NCBI GenBank assembly: GCA_937862815.1
Contig: CALMED010000024.1
Coordinates: forward strand, 62,001 to 126,000
Length of the DNA stretch: 64,000 nt
Direction: 5' to 3'
DNA from: an uncultured Chitinophagaceae bacterium
GTDB lineage: Bacteria; Bacteroidota; Bacteroidia; Chitinophagales; Chitinophagaceae
Below the pieces are notes generated by a model. The model worked only from the letters and a program-made list of their open reading frames with translations. It was not told the origin of the DNA and ran no database searches. The position numbers were made by a program, and so were the translations under genes. Below are positions 54,493-63,780 of this stretch, piece by piece. How positions within the stretch are numbered: position 1 is the stretch's first letter; each line of letters starts with the position of its first letter.

Positions 54493-54564
54493 TGGTCTCG
54501 TCAGGAATCGAACCTGAACCTGGAGTTCCGGAGACTCCCATACTATCCATTGTACTACGAGACC
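54493..54564 (-). tRNA. tRNA-Arg (anticodon CCG)
   Basis: A full cloverleaf folds on the minus strand: acceptor GGTCTCG/CGAGACC, D-arm GTAC/GTAT, anticodon stem GGAGT/ACTCC with loop CTCCGGA (anticodon CCG, reading CGG), and T-arm TCAGG/CCTGA with loop TTCGATT. It is 72 nt, and the 3' CCA is not encoded. It stands 43 bases downstream of the MarC-family gene on the same strand. Confidence 0.95.
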
Positions 54565-54607
54565 AGTTGCCGGGTATAAAATTCTTAACGAATTGGTTAC
54601 CAGTTTT

Positions 54608-55192
54608 TTATTTGATCAATCCACTGGCATTTGTCGCGAAGATCTTTACGGCAATGGCCAGCAAAACTACGCCAAAAAATTTACGTATCGCGGTTAAACC
54701 CGATGGTCCCAGTAATTTTTCTATCGGGCTCAGCAGGCGCAGCACTACATACACGATGATGAGGTTGACGAGAATGCCGAGCAGGAGGGTGAAATCGCTG
54801 TAATTGGCGCCCAGCGACATAATGGTAGTGAGGGTTCCGGAGCCCGCAATGATCGGAAAGGCGATGGGCACCAGCGTGGCGCTCCGCACATCTTTATCGC
54901 TTTTAAAGAACTCATGCCCCAGGATCATTTCCAGTCCCAGTACAAAAATCACAATGGAACCCGCCACCGCAAAGGAGCGGCGGTCTACCCCCAGCACGGT
55001 GAGAAACGGCTCTCCCACAAAGAGGAAGAGAATCATGAGCAGGCCGGAAATGAGGGTGGCCCGGAAAGCCCGGATCCCACCCATCTTTTCCTTCAGGGCG
55101 ATGAGCAGGGGGATGGAGCCAACTATGTCAATCACGGCAAACAAGGTAAACGTAACCGACAAAAAATGCTGGAAGGAAAAGTGAAAATTCAT
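54608..55192 (-). CDS. MarC family membrane protein
   Basis: 194 residues with six hydrophobic helices. FAVIDIVGSIPLLIAL near the N-terminus and LVPIAFPIIAGSGTLTTIMSLGA in the middle are the MarC/NAAT signatures. Transport substrate is uncertain in this family. I chose the ATG at 55192 because homologues start just before the first helix; an upstream in-frame ATG at 55240 lies in the previous gene. TACTTTTG stands 5 bases upstream. Confidence 0.92.
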   Translation of the reverse strand: MNFHFSFQHFLSVTFTLFAVIDIVGSIPLLIALKEKMGGIRAFRATLISGLLMILFLFVGEPFLTVLGVDRRSFAVAGSIVIFVLGLEMILGHEFFKSDKDVRSATLVPIAFPIIAGSGTLTTIMSLGANYSDFTLLLGILVNLIIVYVVLRLLSPIEKLLGPSGLTAIRKFFGVVLLAIAVKIFATNASGLIK

Positions 55193-55197
55193 ACCTG

Positions 55198-55205
55198 CAA
55201 AAGTA
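55198..55205 (-). promoter_or_regulatory. -7 box of the MarC-family gene
   Basis: TACTTTTG on the minus strand matches TAnnTTTG and ends 5 bases before the ATG. It gives the gene its own start despite the receptor gene just upstream. Confidence 0.4.
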
Positions 55206-55229
55206 GCGCATCTCCCACAACCACCTTTA

Positions 55230-57164
55230 TTACCATTCAAATGTGCACCCGGCCGTTACCAGCAGGGGGATGCTGTTGAAACCCCGCAGATCAAAAAACC
55301 GGGTCTGCGTGAGGTTCTGGGCATCGGCAAAGAACCGGATGCGGCTCTGGGGTTGGTATTCGGCGTATGCATTCACCAGGAAGTAACTTCCCAGCGCAAC
55401 ATCCTGCACTTTGAATCCACCGGCATCGAAGCGGCGGCTCACATAGCGCCCGGAGAGGGTGAAAGCCCAGCCGCCCTTGTGTTGATACCGGAGGTGGGCT
55501 TGTGCCTGGTGCGCCGGGCGGCGCAGGAGGTAGGTATAGGCCGTGTCTTTAAAACTGATGCGGCTCTGGGTGAATTCCGTTCCGCTGATCCAGGTATAAT
55601 TACCCGTCAGCTGCCATCCGGTCAGCAGTTGTACGGAGGCTTCATATTCCAGTCCGCGTACCAGCTGCCGGGGGAAATTGAAATAACGGAACCCGATGTT
55701 GTCAAAGTCCATCCCGTTGTCAATGTCGCGGTAAAAACCCACGAGCCGGTGACGCAGTTTATTTGCTTTCTGCTCTGCGCCCACTTCGTAGTTGACGCTT
55801 TCCTCCGGCTGCAGGTCGCGGTTGCCGAAGGTGGAATATAACTGGTAAAGCCCCGGCGCCTTAAACCCGGTGGCAACACTGCCAAATACCCGGATGCGGT
55901 CGTTCACCGCGAGCGAAGGATTGAATGTATACGTGTGGTTGCTGCCGTAGCGGCTGTGCACATTGAGTCGACCCCCCAGCTCTACTGTGAGTCGTCCCTT
56001 CAGTCCGCTGTACAGAAGGGATGCATAAAGGGAGGACTGGCTTACCGATGTGTCTTTGAAGTTAGTACGGAAAGGACCAAAGGAGCTGATGGAGAGGAAT
56101 TGATTGTTGTAGAATCCAAAGCGGTAATCGCCACCCTGCAGCAGGGTGAGCGAAGGACTGATGCGGATGCTGGCGTACAGTTCGGCAAACTGGCTCTTGC
56201 TGAAATACTCATCCTGCACAAACTTCGAAAAGCCACTCACATGACCACTGTCATTCAGGAAGAGGCGCTTGTTTTGCCCGTACTGGTAATTACCGGTTAC
56301 ATTCACCTGTTCGGTTTTATAGGTAAAACCGGCTCCGCTCATGAGGGTGCGGTTGTTGATGGTGAAGTCGCGGTCGTCCGTAAACACACCGGCGTCCACA
56401 TCACTCCTGTAACCACTGTACTGCACAAAGCTGCGGAATGACAGCTGGGCCGTGGCCTGGTACTGGAGGGCGCCGTTGGCTACGTTACCGCGGTAGCCGT
56501 CGCGGTCGAATCCTTTGTTGCCCGCACTGTCAAAAGCTGCCGAAAATCCCCGGGTGGACAACCGCGAATACCGGGCCTGGTAACTGAGCTTTCCTTTTGT
56601 TCCGAATGCCTGCAGGTTGCCCCGGAATGTGCTGTTATTTCCCCCGGCCAGGGTTGATTTCACCTGCAGGGGCCGGGTCACATTTTTCTTGACGCTGATG
56701 ATGTTGATAACGCCGGTAACCGCATCGCTGCCGTACAGGGTGGATTGAGCGCCCCGGGCAATTTCTATGCGTTCCACATCGGTTATGCTCAGAAAGTTGA
56801 GGTCAAACTCATTGTTGATAAAAGAAGGATCGCCCACGGGTATGCCGTCGAGCAATACCAGCACGCGGCCACTGGCAGCACCCCGCATGAAAAGGGTCTG
56901 CACGGTGCCGGCATTGTTGAGCGCCCCGTTGATGGTAATGCCGGCCTGTTCATTCAGCAGTTGGGCTACGGTGCGGCCTTTGCTGCGTTCCAGCACCTCT
57001 TTACCGATGACGGTCACTACTTTCCCGGTTTGGGATTGTTTTTGTTCCACCCGGTTGGCGGTGATAATTACTTCATCGAGAAAACGGGCACTGGCCGAAT
57101 CGTTCTGGGCCAGCACAGGGCTGCACGCAAGCAGGGCAGCCACCAAAAACAGTTTGTTACGCAT
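55230..57164 (-). CDS. TonB-dependent receptor, BtuB-like (cobalamin uptake)
   Basis: 644 residues with signal peptide RNKLFLVAALLACSPVLAQ. The plug domain has VIITANRVEQKQSQTGKVVTVI and LFMRGAASGRVLVLLDGIPVGDP, then IEIARGAQSTLYGSDAVTGVINI. The 22-strand barrel ends in VTAGCTFEW. Size and plug motifs match BtuB. The cobalamin riboswitch in its 5' leader (57293-57472) makes B12 or a corrinoid the most likely substrate. It would supply the cofactor needed by the CarH-like regulator. Confidence 0.92.
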   Translation of the reverse strand: MRNKLFLVAALLACSPVLAQNDSASARFLDEVIITANRVEQKQSQTGKVVTVIGKEVLERSKGRTVAQLLNEQAGITINGALNNAGTVQTLFMRGAASGRVLVLLDGIPVGDPSFINNEFDLNFLSITDVERIEIARGAQSTLYGSDAVTGVINIISVKKNVTRPLQVKSTLAGGNNSTFRGNLQAFGTKGKLSYQARYSRLSTRGFSAAFDSAGNKGFDRDGYRGNVANGALQYQATAQLSFRSFVQYSGYRSDVDAGVFTDDRDFTINNRTLMSGAGFTYKTEQVNVTGNYQYGQNKRLFLNDSGHVSGFSKFVQDEYFSKSQFAELYASIRISPSLTLLQGGDYRFGFYNNQFLSISSFGPFRTNFKDTSVSQSSLYASLLYSGLKGRLTVELGGRLNVHSRYGSNHTYTFNPSLAVNDRIRVFGSVATGFKAPGLYQLYSTFGNRDLQPEESVNYEVGAEQKANKLRHRLVGFYRDIDNGMDFDNIGFRYFNFPRQLVRGLEYEASVQLLTGWQLTGNYTWISGTEFTQSRISFKDTAYTYLLRRPAHQAQAHLRYQHKGGWAFTLSGRYVSRRFDAGGFKVQDVALGSYFLVNAYAEYQPQSRIRFFADAQNLTQTRFFDLRGFNSIPLLVTAGCTFEW

Positions 57165-57292
57165 GATTGTGCGGTTTTGTGGTGACTGCTTTCAGAAAAA
57201 AGTGGAAGAATGAACACTCCCGGATCCGCCGGCCGGAACAGGAAGCAGCATTCTTTGCTTTTTCACCCGAAAGCAAAAATGATTAAATGATA

Positions 57293-57472
57293 GCGGCAGG
57301 TCTTCTGGCTTACCCGTCTTGTGAAGGTCCTTCCCATACCGGGGTCCGGTACAGTGGACGTTGTGCTTCAAAAGTTCGCCCGGGGGCGACGGGTTTACAG
57401 CTACGGGGATAGCGCCGGATTTGCACCGGACTTCCCTTTTAATCCCGACGTTGCAATGCGGGAACCGTTACA
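57293..57472 (-). promoter_or_regulatory. Cobalamin riboswitch
   Basis: Read on the minus strand, the conserved elements occur in order: AAAAGGGAAG (57440-57431), GGTGCAAATCCGGC (57428-57415), CCCCGTAGCTGTAAACCC (around 57407-57390), a B12-box-like CCACTGT (around 57357-57351), TGGGAAGG and the closing GTAAGCCAGAAGACCTGCC (57312-57294). It precedes the BtuB-like receptor gene by about 130 bases. A hairpin between aptamer and ATG (57256-57277) lacks a T-run, so control is more likely translational. Confidence 0.92.
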
Positions 57473-57475
57473 GGA

Positions 57476-57506
57476 CAAAAGTAGGGGGGAGGACTGCATC
57501 CTCAAA
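57476..57506 (-). promoter_or_regulatory. Consensus promoter of the riboswitch-btuB transcript
   Basis: On the minus strand TTTG (57506-57503), a 19-base spacer and TACTTTTG (57483-57476) match the Bacteroidota TTTG-N19-TAnnTTTG promoter exactly. Transcription would begin near 57471, at the edge of the aptamer. Confidence 0.78.
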
Positions 57507-57527
57507 ATCTGGTTACGCACAAACCTG

Positions 57528-59594
57528 TCAGTGTTTTCCCCATGTAACCGCCAGTCCCAGTGAGCCGTTCCGGCCGGGGGCGACGTTGAAAAAGCGGTTG
57601 GCGGCTGCATTGATATCGTTGCCCAGGCTGTAGGTCTGGTTCAGCAGGTTGTCACCGCTCACAAAGCACTCCATCATCCACCGGTTGCGTACCACCACGC
57701 GGTAATTGAGCCGTGCCGCCACCAGATGAAATGCGGACGCCCGGAAACTGTTGGCATCGTTAAGGGGGGTAGCATCGTTGAAGAGGTAGGAAAGGTGCAG
57801 ACTCAAACCCGGGCGGAAGCGCAGGTCGGCACCCGCGGCCAGTGTGTGTTCCGGCACGCCGGGCAGACGGTTGCCGCTGTAGTCGTTGTTGACCTGCTTA
57901 AACGCCCGGTACCGGAAACGGTGCCAGGTGTGGTTTACCCACAGCGTGGCCTGGTTGAGGAAGGAAGCCGAAGGGAAGGGGATCACATAACGGACCTGGC
58001 TTTCTGCTCCTTGCTGCCGGGTCGATCCTGCATTGGTGAAGTAGTCGGCCCCGGATCCATCCCTCCGCTGTACAATGGTTTGCTGCAGTCCGAAATAAAA
58101 AAGCGTCAACTCGGTAAACAGCCGTTGCCGGTAGTTCCAGCGCAGCCCCGCCTCATAATTCCAGCCTTCTTCGGCATTGAGATCGGTGGAGATAACGCCG
58201 GTAGATGGCAGCACTTCGGCGGAAGTGGGGGGCGAAAACCCTTTGGCCACCGATGCAAAGACCCGCAGATTGCTGCTGATTTTTTTGAGCACCGCCAGCC
58301 GCGGAGCCAGTTCGTTGTCGTAGGTGCGGGTGCGGGGAATCACCGGCACCTGGTTGTTGCGGATGATTTCAATGCGGTTGCGGTTGAGACTGGCACCGGC
58401 CGTCAGCAGCCAGCCGCCCTGCAGGCCCAGTTCGGCCTGGGTAAACAACGTACCGGTAAACGGGTTCACTTCATCTTCTGTTTGCAACGCGCCGCTGTTC
58501 CCTCCGCTGTTGGCGTAGTTGCGGATGTTGTACCAGCCCCGCTGCAGTTCAGCTCCTGCCAGAAGGTGGAGGCTGCCGGTACCCGCGGAACGTTTGTAAG
58601 AAAACACCGTCCGTCCGCCCGCATGGGGTTCGCTGCGCCGTTCAAAGTTGCGGATGGTGGGATTGGCAAAGCGGGAGAAAGCGCCGTATAACGAGGTGGT
58701 ATTGCTGAAATTTTCGGAGAAGGTGTATGTATGACTGATCCCGGTGAAAATAGTTTGCTGGTTCAGGGAGGCGTTGGCCTGGGCGCTGCCGGGAAACACA
58801 CCGGCTGCCGGGCGTGCCTGCCGGGGGTTGGCTGCATACTCGGCAGGAGAGAGCCCGCCGGGCGTCTGGTACCGCAGGTCGGCATAGAGGGCATAGGTGC
58901 GCACCGTTTGCCGCTGACCAAGGTTGATCCGGCTGTCCCAGCTGATCACATCCCGCTGCATCTGCGTCCAGTCGCGGTACCCGTCGCTGCGCATCCGGTT
59001 GTAACTGACCTGGTTGGATGACCCCGTCTCCCCCCACCGTACAAAGGCGTTCAGTTGCGACAGCCCGAAGCTGCCACCATTGAGGGAGAGTCCGGCTGCC
59101 GGAGCCGCTTCCTGCCCCAGGGTCTGGAGTAACACCGTACCGCCGTTTCCGGCGCCGTACAGACTGCCCGCGGGTCCCCGCAGCACTTCCACCGAATGGA
59201 TGTTGTAAAAGCCCAGGAGGTTAAGGTAAGTTGAACCGCCGGGTTCTGAAAACGGAATATCGTTGAGGTACACTTTCACATTGCGCACGCCAAACGGTGA
59301 GCGCAGGGAACTGCCGCGGATGTTCAGCCGGTAGCTGCCGGGGCTCCGTTCCTCCATGCGGATGCCGGGCTGCAGGTTGAGAGCGGGCACCAGGGAAGTA
59401 TTGTTGAAACGCGACAGCTGGGCGGCGCTGATATGGCTGACCGAAGCCGGTACATCGCGGAGCTGGCGGTTGTGTTCAAATGCACGCACCACCACTTCGC
59501 CCAGCTCACCCGGTACGGTGTCGGTAACGGTTTGTGCGGCAGCCCCGCCGTAGGCCAGCAGGAATAAGACGGTAAAAAATATCTGGTTTCTCAT
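57528..59594 (-). CDS. TonB-dependent receptor, FecA/siderophore-like
   Basis: 688 residues from the ATG at 59594, giving signal peptide RNQIFFTVLFLLAYGGAAAQ; an in-frame ATG at 59612 adds six residues. The plug has VVVRAFEHNRQLRDVPASVSHI, MEERSPGSYRLNIRGSSLRSPFG and VLRGPAGSLYGAGNGGTVLL. The barrel ends LGLAVTWGKH. It resembles iron-complex receptors more than BtuB, and the cobalamin riboswitch lies downstream of it, so B12 is not implied. Substrate unknown. Confidence 0.9.
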   Translation of the reverse strand: MRNQIFFTVLFLLAYGGAAAQTVTDTVPGELGEVVVRAFEHNRQLRDVPASVSHISAAQLSRFNNTSLVPALNLQPGIRMEERSPGSYRLNIRGSSLRSPFGVRNVKVYLNDIPFSEPGGSTYLNLLGFYNIHSVEVLRGPAGSLYGAGNGGTVLLQTLGQEAAPAAGLSLNGGSFGLSQLNAFVRWGETGSSNQVSYNRMRSDGYRDWTQMQRDVISWDSRINLGQRQTVRTYALYADLRYQTPGGLSPAEYAANPRQARPAAGVFPGSAQANASLNQQTIFTGISHTYTFSENFSNTTSLYGAFSRFANPTIRNFERRSEPHAGGRTVFSYKRSAGTGSLHLLAGAELQRGWYNIRNYANSGGNSGALQTEDEVNPFTGTLFTQAELGLQGGWLLTAGASLNRNRIEIIRNNQVPVIPRTRTYDNELAPRLAVLKKISSNLRVFASVAKGFSPPTSAEVLPSTGVISTDLNAEEGWNYEAGLRWNYRQRLFTELTLFYFGLQQTIVQRRDGSGADYFTNAGSTRQQGAESQVRYVIPFPSASFLNQATLWVNHTWHRFRYRAFKQVNNDYSGNRLPGVPEHTLAAGADLRFRPGLSLHLSYLFNDATPLNDANSFRASAFHLVAARLNYRVVVRNRWMMECFVSGDNLLNQTYSLGNDINAAANRFFNVAPGRNGSLGLAVTWGKH

Positions 59595-59600
59595 GCACTG

Positions 59601-59608
59601 CAAAAGTA
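59601..59608 (-). promoter_or_regulatory. -7 box of the second TonB receptor
   Basis: TACTTTTG on the minus strand ends 6 bases before the ATG at 59594. No clear -33 TTTG at the usual distance. Confidence 0.38.
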
Positions 59609-59682
59609 CCATTTCCCGTGGCTGTTTCTTTTTTTAACGAGTAACCGGCAGAACTCCTAACTTTCACGCAGCAAGTTTTTTT

Positions 59683-61008
59683 ATGCAGTCAGCTCGTCCC
59701 CAACTCCGTTTGTTTTCGCTTACCATGATCGTCATTGGCCTGGTCATTGGCACCGGCATTTTCCGTACTTCACGGGATGCTGCGGAGGCAGCCGCCACAC
59801 CCGCTGTTTTTTTCGGCGCCTGGCTGGCGGGTGGCCTCATTGCCATCTGTGGTGCCCTTACGTATGCCGAAATCGGCAGCCGCTACCCGGTCACCGGCGG
59901 GTACTATAAGATTTTCTCCTACGCCTATCATCCCTCACTGGCCTTCGGGATCAATTGCATCATTCTCATCTCCAACGCGGCCTCTCTCTCGGGCGTGGCA
60001 CTCATCGGCAGCGAGTACATTGCCCCGCTGCTGGTACAGGCCGATCAGGTGGAGTTCTGGAAACCCCTGCTGGCCATTGCGGCCATTGTGCTGTTTTACG
60101 GCGTTAACCTCATGGGTTTGCGGATGAGTTCCCGCACACAGAATGTACTCATGCTCATTAAAATCGGCATGTTGCTCCTGCTCATCAGTGCCCTGTTCTT
60201 CCCGGAGATCCACAGCACGGCCCCGGTGGTGGTGGATGCGGAAAAAACCTCGGCCGCGGCGCTGCTCCTGTCGTTTGGTGTGGCACTCAAAGCTACTTCG
60301 TTTACCTATGGGGGTTACCAGCAAACCATCAACTTCGGCGAAGAAGTGGAACAGCCCCGGCAAACCATTCCCCGCGGTATCTTCCTGGGGATCGTGGTTG
60401 TAATTGTGCTCTACCTGCTGGTCAGTTATTCCTACTATAAAGTGATCGGCTTCAACGAACTCCGGCACACCAACGGCATCGCCTCCCTGGTGGCGGAAAA
60501 AATGTTCGGCGCCCCCGGTCGCTACGGCGCATCCATCCTGCTGTTCCTGGCCGTGTTGGCCTATGTGAATGTGTTGCTGCTCAGTAATCCCCGCGTGATG
60601 TATGCCATGAGCATGGATGGTATCCTGCCGGCCGCTTTCCGCCGCAAAGATGAAAAGCGCGATGTACTTACGGTGAGCCTCACCGTCTTTGCGGCCATCT
60701 GTGTAGTGGTGTTGTTTTTTGCCGACCGCTTTGAGAAAATTCTCAGCTTTACCATCTTTCTCGACTCCATTGGCATGGCTACTTCGGCGGCCACCCTCTT
60801 CATCCTGCGCCGCCGCACCCGCCACCTCGATGGAACGGGCATCTACCGCATAAAGCTGTATCCACTCCTGCCCCTTTTATTTATCCTTTCTTATTTGTTT
60901 GTGGGCACCATGATTGCAGTGAAGGAACCGGCACTCGCACTTACAGGCACCACCGTGCTGGCCGCTTTCACCGGTTTGTATTTCCTGATCAGGCGGACTA
61001 CTAAATAA
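59683..61008 (+). CDS. APC-family amino-acid permease
   Basis: 441 residues with about twelve hydrophobic helices. IGLVIGTGIFRTSRDAAEAA holds the helix 1 G-x-G-x-G motif, and AWLAGGLIAICGALTYAEIGSRYPVTGG the second conserved stretch. The family imports or exchanges amino acids across the inner membrane. Only 6 bases separate it from the PLP-enzyme gene, suggesting transport of that enzyme's substrate or product. TAACTTTC at 59658 may be its -7 box. Confidence 0.92.
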   Translation: MQSARPQLRLFSLTMIVIGLVIGTGIFRTSRDAAEAAATPAVFFGAWLAGGLIAICGALTYAEIGSRYPVTGGYYKIFSYAYHPSLAFGINCIILISNAASLSGVALIGSEYIAPLLVQADQVEFWKPLLAIAAIVLFYGVNLMGLRMSSRTQNVLMLIKIGMLLLLISALFFPEIHSTAPVVVDAEKTSAAALLLSFGVALKATSFTYGGYQQTINFGEEVEQPRQTIPRGIFLGIVVVIVLYLLVSYSYYKVIGFNELRHTNGIASLVAEKMFGAPGRYGASILLFLAVLAYVNVLLLSNPRVMYAMSMDGILPAAFRRKDEKRDVLTVSLTVFAAICVVVLFFADRFEKILSFTIFLDSIGMATSAATLFILRRRTRHLDGTGIYRIKLYPLLPLLFILSYLFVGTMIAVKEPALALTGTTVLAAFTGLYFLIRRTTK

Positions 61009-61014
61009 CTGTTT

Positions 61015-62181
61015 ATGGATCTTTCATTTATCATCAATGAGCTGGGGGAGGACCGCGACCAGTACTTCAACGCGGTGGCGCCTCCCATTATGCAGACGTC
61101 CAACTTCCGGTTCCGCCGGGTAGATCAACTCCGGTCGGCCTTCGCCGATGAGATGAGTACCTACCTGTACAGCCGGGGACTCAACCCCACCGTTGACATC
61201 CTGCGGAAAAAACTCGCCGCGCTCGATGGGGCCGAGGATTGTCTCGTTTTCAACAGCGGTGCGGCCACCATTTTTGCCGGTGTGCTGGCGCAGGTGAAAA
61301 GCGGCGATCACATCGTCAGCGTGCAGCAACCGTATACCTGGGCCCAGCGCCTGTTCGACCAGATCCTTCCGCGTTTTGGAGTGGAAACCACGTATGTGGA
61401 CGGACGGCGGACGGAAAATTATTTCGAAGCAACCCGCCCCACCACCACGTTGTATTACATGGAGAGTCCCAACAGTTGGGACTTTGCCCTCCAGGACCTT
61501 GGTGCCATTGCGGCTTATGCACGTCAAAAAGAGATCGTCACGCTGATAGACAACAGCTACTGCACCCCGTTGTACCAGCGCCCACTGGAGTATGGGATTG
61601 ACCTGGCCATGCAAACGGCCACCAAATACATCGGTGGACACAGCGACACCCTGGGCGGGGTACTGAGCGGGAGTCGGGAGAGCATCAAGCGCATTTTTGA
61701 CAGTGAGTACCTCAACATCGGCAGCGGCATTCAGCCATTTAATGCCTGGATGTTGTTACGGGGGCTGCGCACCCTGCCGGCCCGGCTGGAACGGATTGTG
61801 AGCAGTACACACGAAGTGGTGCAATACATAAAGCAACACCCGGTGGTTGATGCTGTCTATTATCCGCACGACCCCGGCTTCCCGCAATACGACCTGGCCC
61901 GCCGGCAAATGGCACAAGCCCCCGGCCTCTTTTCATTTACAGTAAAAGCCGCCAGCCGGCAGCAGGTTGTAACATTTTGCGAAAGCCTGCAACACATTCT
62001 CATGGCCGTGAGCTGGGGCGGGTTTGAAAGTTTACTTCTGCCCCGGTGCGCCAGCCTGCAGGATGCGGAATTCAACCCTGCGGATGCCGGGCACCGGATG
62101 CTGCGCATGTACGTAGGGCTGGAAGCCCCGGCATACCTGGTGGCCGACCTCGACCAGGCTTTCCGGAAGGCATTTGCCTGA
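61015..62181 (+). CDS. Cys/Met-metabolism PLP enzyme (trans-sulfuration family)
   Basis: 388 residues of the cystathionine gamma-synthase/lyase family. YLYSRGLNPTVDILRKKLAALDGAEDCLVFNSGAATIF is the N-terminal block. The PLP lysine is in QTATKYIGGHSDTLGG, and IGSGIQPFNAWMLLRGLRTLPARL follows. The family includes cystathionine gamma-synthase, beta- and gamma-lyases and methionine gamma-lyase, which cannot be separated here. Pairing with the permease favours amino-acid catabolism or salvage. Confidence 0.9.
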   Translation: MDLSFIINELGEDRDQYFNAVAPPIMQTSNFRFRRVDQLRSAFADEMSTYLYSRGLNPTVDILRKKLAALDGAEDCLVFNSGAATIFAGVLAQVKSGDHIVSVQQPYTWAQRLFDQILPRFGVETTYVDGRRTENYFEATRPTTTLYYMESPNSWDFALQDLGAIAAYARQKEIVTLIDNSYCTPLYQRPLEYGIDLAMQTATKYIGGHSDTLGGVLSGSRESIKRIFDSEYLNIGSGIQPFNAWMLLRGLRTLPARLERIVSSTHEVVQYIKQHPVVDAVYYPHDPGFPQYDLARRQMAQAPGLFSFTVKAASRQQVVTFCESLQHILMAVSWGGFESLLLPRCASLQDAEFNPADAGHRMLRMYVGLEAPAYLVADLDQAFRKAFA

Positions 62182-62271
62182 CCGTCAGAAAATAGATGAG
62201 GAAATGAGAAAAGAAGGAACTCCTGTCATCCATTTGTCATATTTCGGTAAATTCGTGCCCCCATACTACTG

Positions 62272-62279
62272 TATCTTTA
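62272..62279 (+). promoter_or_regulatory. -7 box of the TolC-type efflux operon
   Basis: TATCTTTA resembles TAnnTTTG and ends 4 bases before the ATG at 62284. A -33 match is not clear. Confidence 0.35.
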
Positions 62280-62283
62280 CTAT

Positions 62284-63753
62284 ATGAATAAACTCCTGAA
62301 ACGTTTTGTGCTGACCGGATGCCTCCCGCTGCTGTTTCTGGCAGCGGCGGCACAGGAAAAGTGGGATCTCCAGCGATGCATTGAATATGCATGGGAACAC
62401 AATATTTCTGTCCGCCAGGCCGATGTGCAGGCCCGTATTGCCGAATTAAATCTTCGGCAGGCAGAACTTTCCCGTTATCCCAACGTGAACTTCAATAATA
62501 GTACCGGTACTAACTTCGGCCGTGCCGTTGACCCCACCTCCAACCTCTTTGTGAGCTCCACACTCTTGTTCCAGCAATACAATTTTAACGTGAGCGGCCT
62601 GATCTACAACTGGGGCAACCTGCGTAATTCCATCCTGGCCACCCGCTATTCGACGGAGGCAGCCGGCGCTGATGTGGAACGCAACAAAAACGATATTGGC
62701 CTGCTGGTGGCCACCACTTACCTGCAGGTGCTGCTGGCCAAGGAACAGGTGCGCATCGCGGCTGTGCAGGTCGAACTGTCACGCGCCCGGTTCCTCGATA
62801 CCAAAAAGCGGGTGGACGCGGGCCTGGTACCGGAGCTCAACGCATTGGAACTCGAAGCCCAGCTTGCCCGCGACAGCGCCACCTACGTTACGGCCTTTAC
62901 AACTTCGGAGCAGAATCTGCTTACACTCAAAGCTACGCTCAACCTCGACGCGGCCTATCCCTTTGATATTGCCGAGCCACCCGTACACCTGATCCCCGTG
63001 GAGCCCATTGCCAGCCTGGACCCGGAGGCGGTGTACCAGTCGGCCTTACAGACGCAACCCCAGCAGAAGGTGAATGAGCTGCGGATCCGGGCGTTGCAGG
63101 CCAACCTCAAAGCAGCAAAAGCAGCGTTGTACCCTTCGCTCAACTGGTTTGGCGGTTTGGGTACGAACTTCGCCAACCCCAACACCAAGGTAACCGGTTT
63201 TACGTTTGCCGGCTACGATCCCATAACGCCTTTTTCACCCAAGATTAACATCGGGGGGGTGGACTATTTTGTGCAGTCGCCCAATATTGATGTCATCCAG
63301 GGCAAGAAAACCTTTAACCAGATGTGGACGGGTTGGGGAAATCAACTGAATAACAATTTCCGGCAGAATGTGGGCATACAGATTTCAGTTCCCCTGTTTG
63401 CCGGCGGAACGGCCCGCACCAATTACCAACGGGTTCGTTACGATATAAAAAATGCCGAACTGGTGAAGGAACAGGCCAACCAGCGGTTGAAAAACGATAT
63501 TTACCAGGCTTACCAGGCCGCGGTAAACGCCCTCAACCGCTACCAGGCCAGTAAAAAATCGCTTGATCTTTCGGAAAAAGCGTATTCATTGGCACAAAAG
63601 CGCTACGATGCAGGCTTGCTGCAGCCCATTGAACTCATCACCAGCCAGAACAATCTGTTCCGGGCCCGCATTCAGGCTATGTCCGATCAGTACGACTATG
63701 TATTCCGGATGAAAGTGCTCGAATTTTATAAAGGGTTGGGACTACGGTTATAA
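62284..63753 (+). CDS. TolC-family outer-membrane efflux protein
   Basis: 489 residues with a signal peptide (LLKRFVLTGCLPLLFLAAAAQ). WDLQRCIEYAWEHNISVRQADVQARIAELNLRQAEL is the first OEP coiled-coil, and the second repeat has YDIKNAELVKEQANQRLKNDIYQAYQAAVNAL. TNFGRAVDPTSNLFVSSTL is typical of Bacteroidota TolC proteins. It starts an efflux operon with the adaptor gene 27 bases downstream. Confidence 0.93.
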   Translation: MNKLLKRFVLTGCLPLLFLAAAAQEKWDLQRCIEYAWEHNISVRQADVQARIAELNLRQAELSRYPNVNFNNSTGTNFGRAVDPTSNLFVSSTLLFQQYNFNVSGLIYNWGNLRNSILATRYSTEAAGADVERNKNDIGLLVATTYLQVLLAKEQVRIAAVQVELSRARFLDTKKRVDAGLVPELNALELEAQLARDSATYVTAFTTSEQNLLTLKATLNLDAAYPFDIAEPPVHLIPVEPIASLDPEAVYQSALQTQPQQKVNELRIRALQANLKAAKAALYPSLNWFGGLGTNFANPNTKVTGFTFAGYDPITPFSPKINIGGVDYFVQSPNIDVIQGKKTFNQMWTGWGNQLNNNFRQNVGIQISVPLFAGGTARTNYQRVRYDIKNAELVKEQANQRLKNDIYQAYQAAVNALNRYQASKKSLDLSEKAYSLAQKRYDAGLLQPIELITSQNNLFRARIQAMSDQYDYVFRMKVLEFYKGLGLRL

Positions 63754-63780
63754 AAAATAAAAGGTTTCAAACACGATTTT

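Noticed and set aside
57256..57277. Hairpin between riboswitch and btuB-like gene as a terminator
   Set aside because: The 8-bp stem has no T-run after it on the minus strand, so it is not called a rho-independent terminator.
57726..58691. 321-residue plus-strand open frame
   Set aside because: Opposite the second TonB receptor, whose barrel sequence is continuous. No recognisable domain.
59935..60825. 296-residue minus-strand open frame
   Set aside because: Opposite the APC permease gene; composition (many His, Gln, Glu) is that of a reverse-read membrane protein gene.
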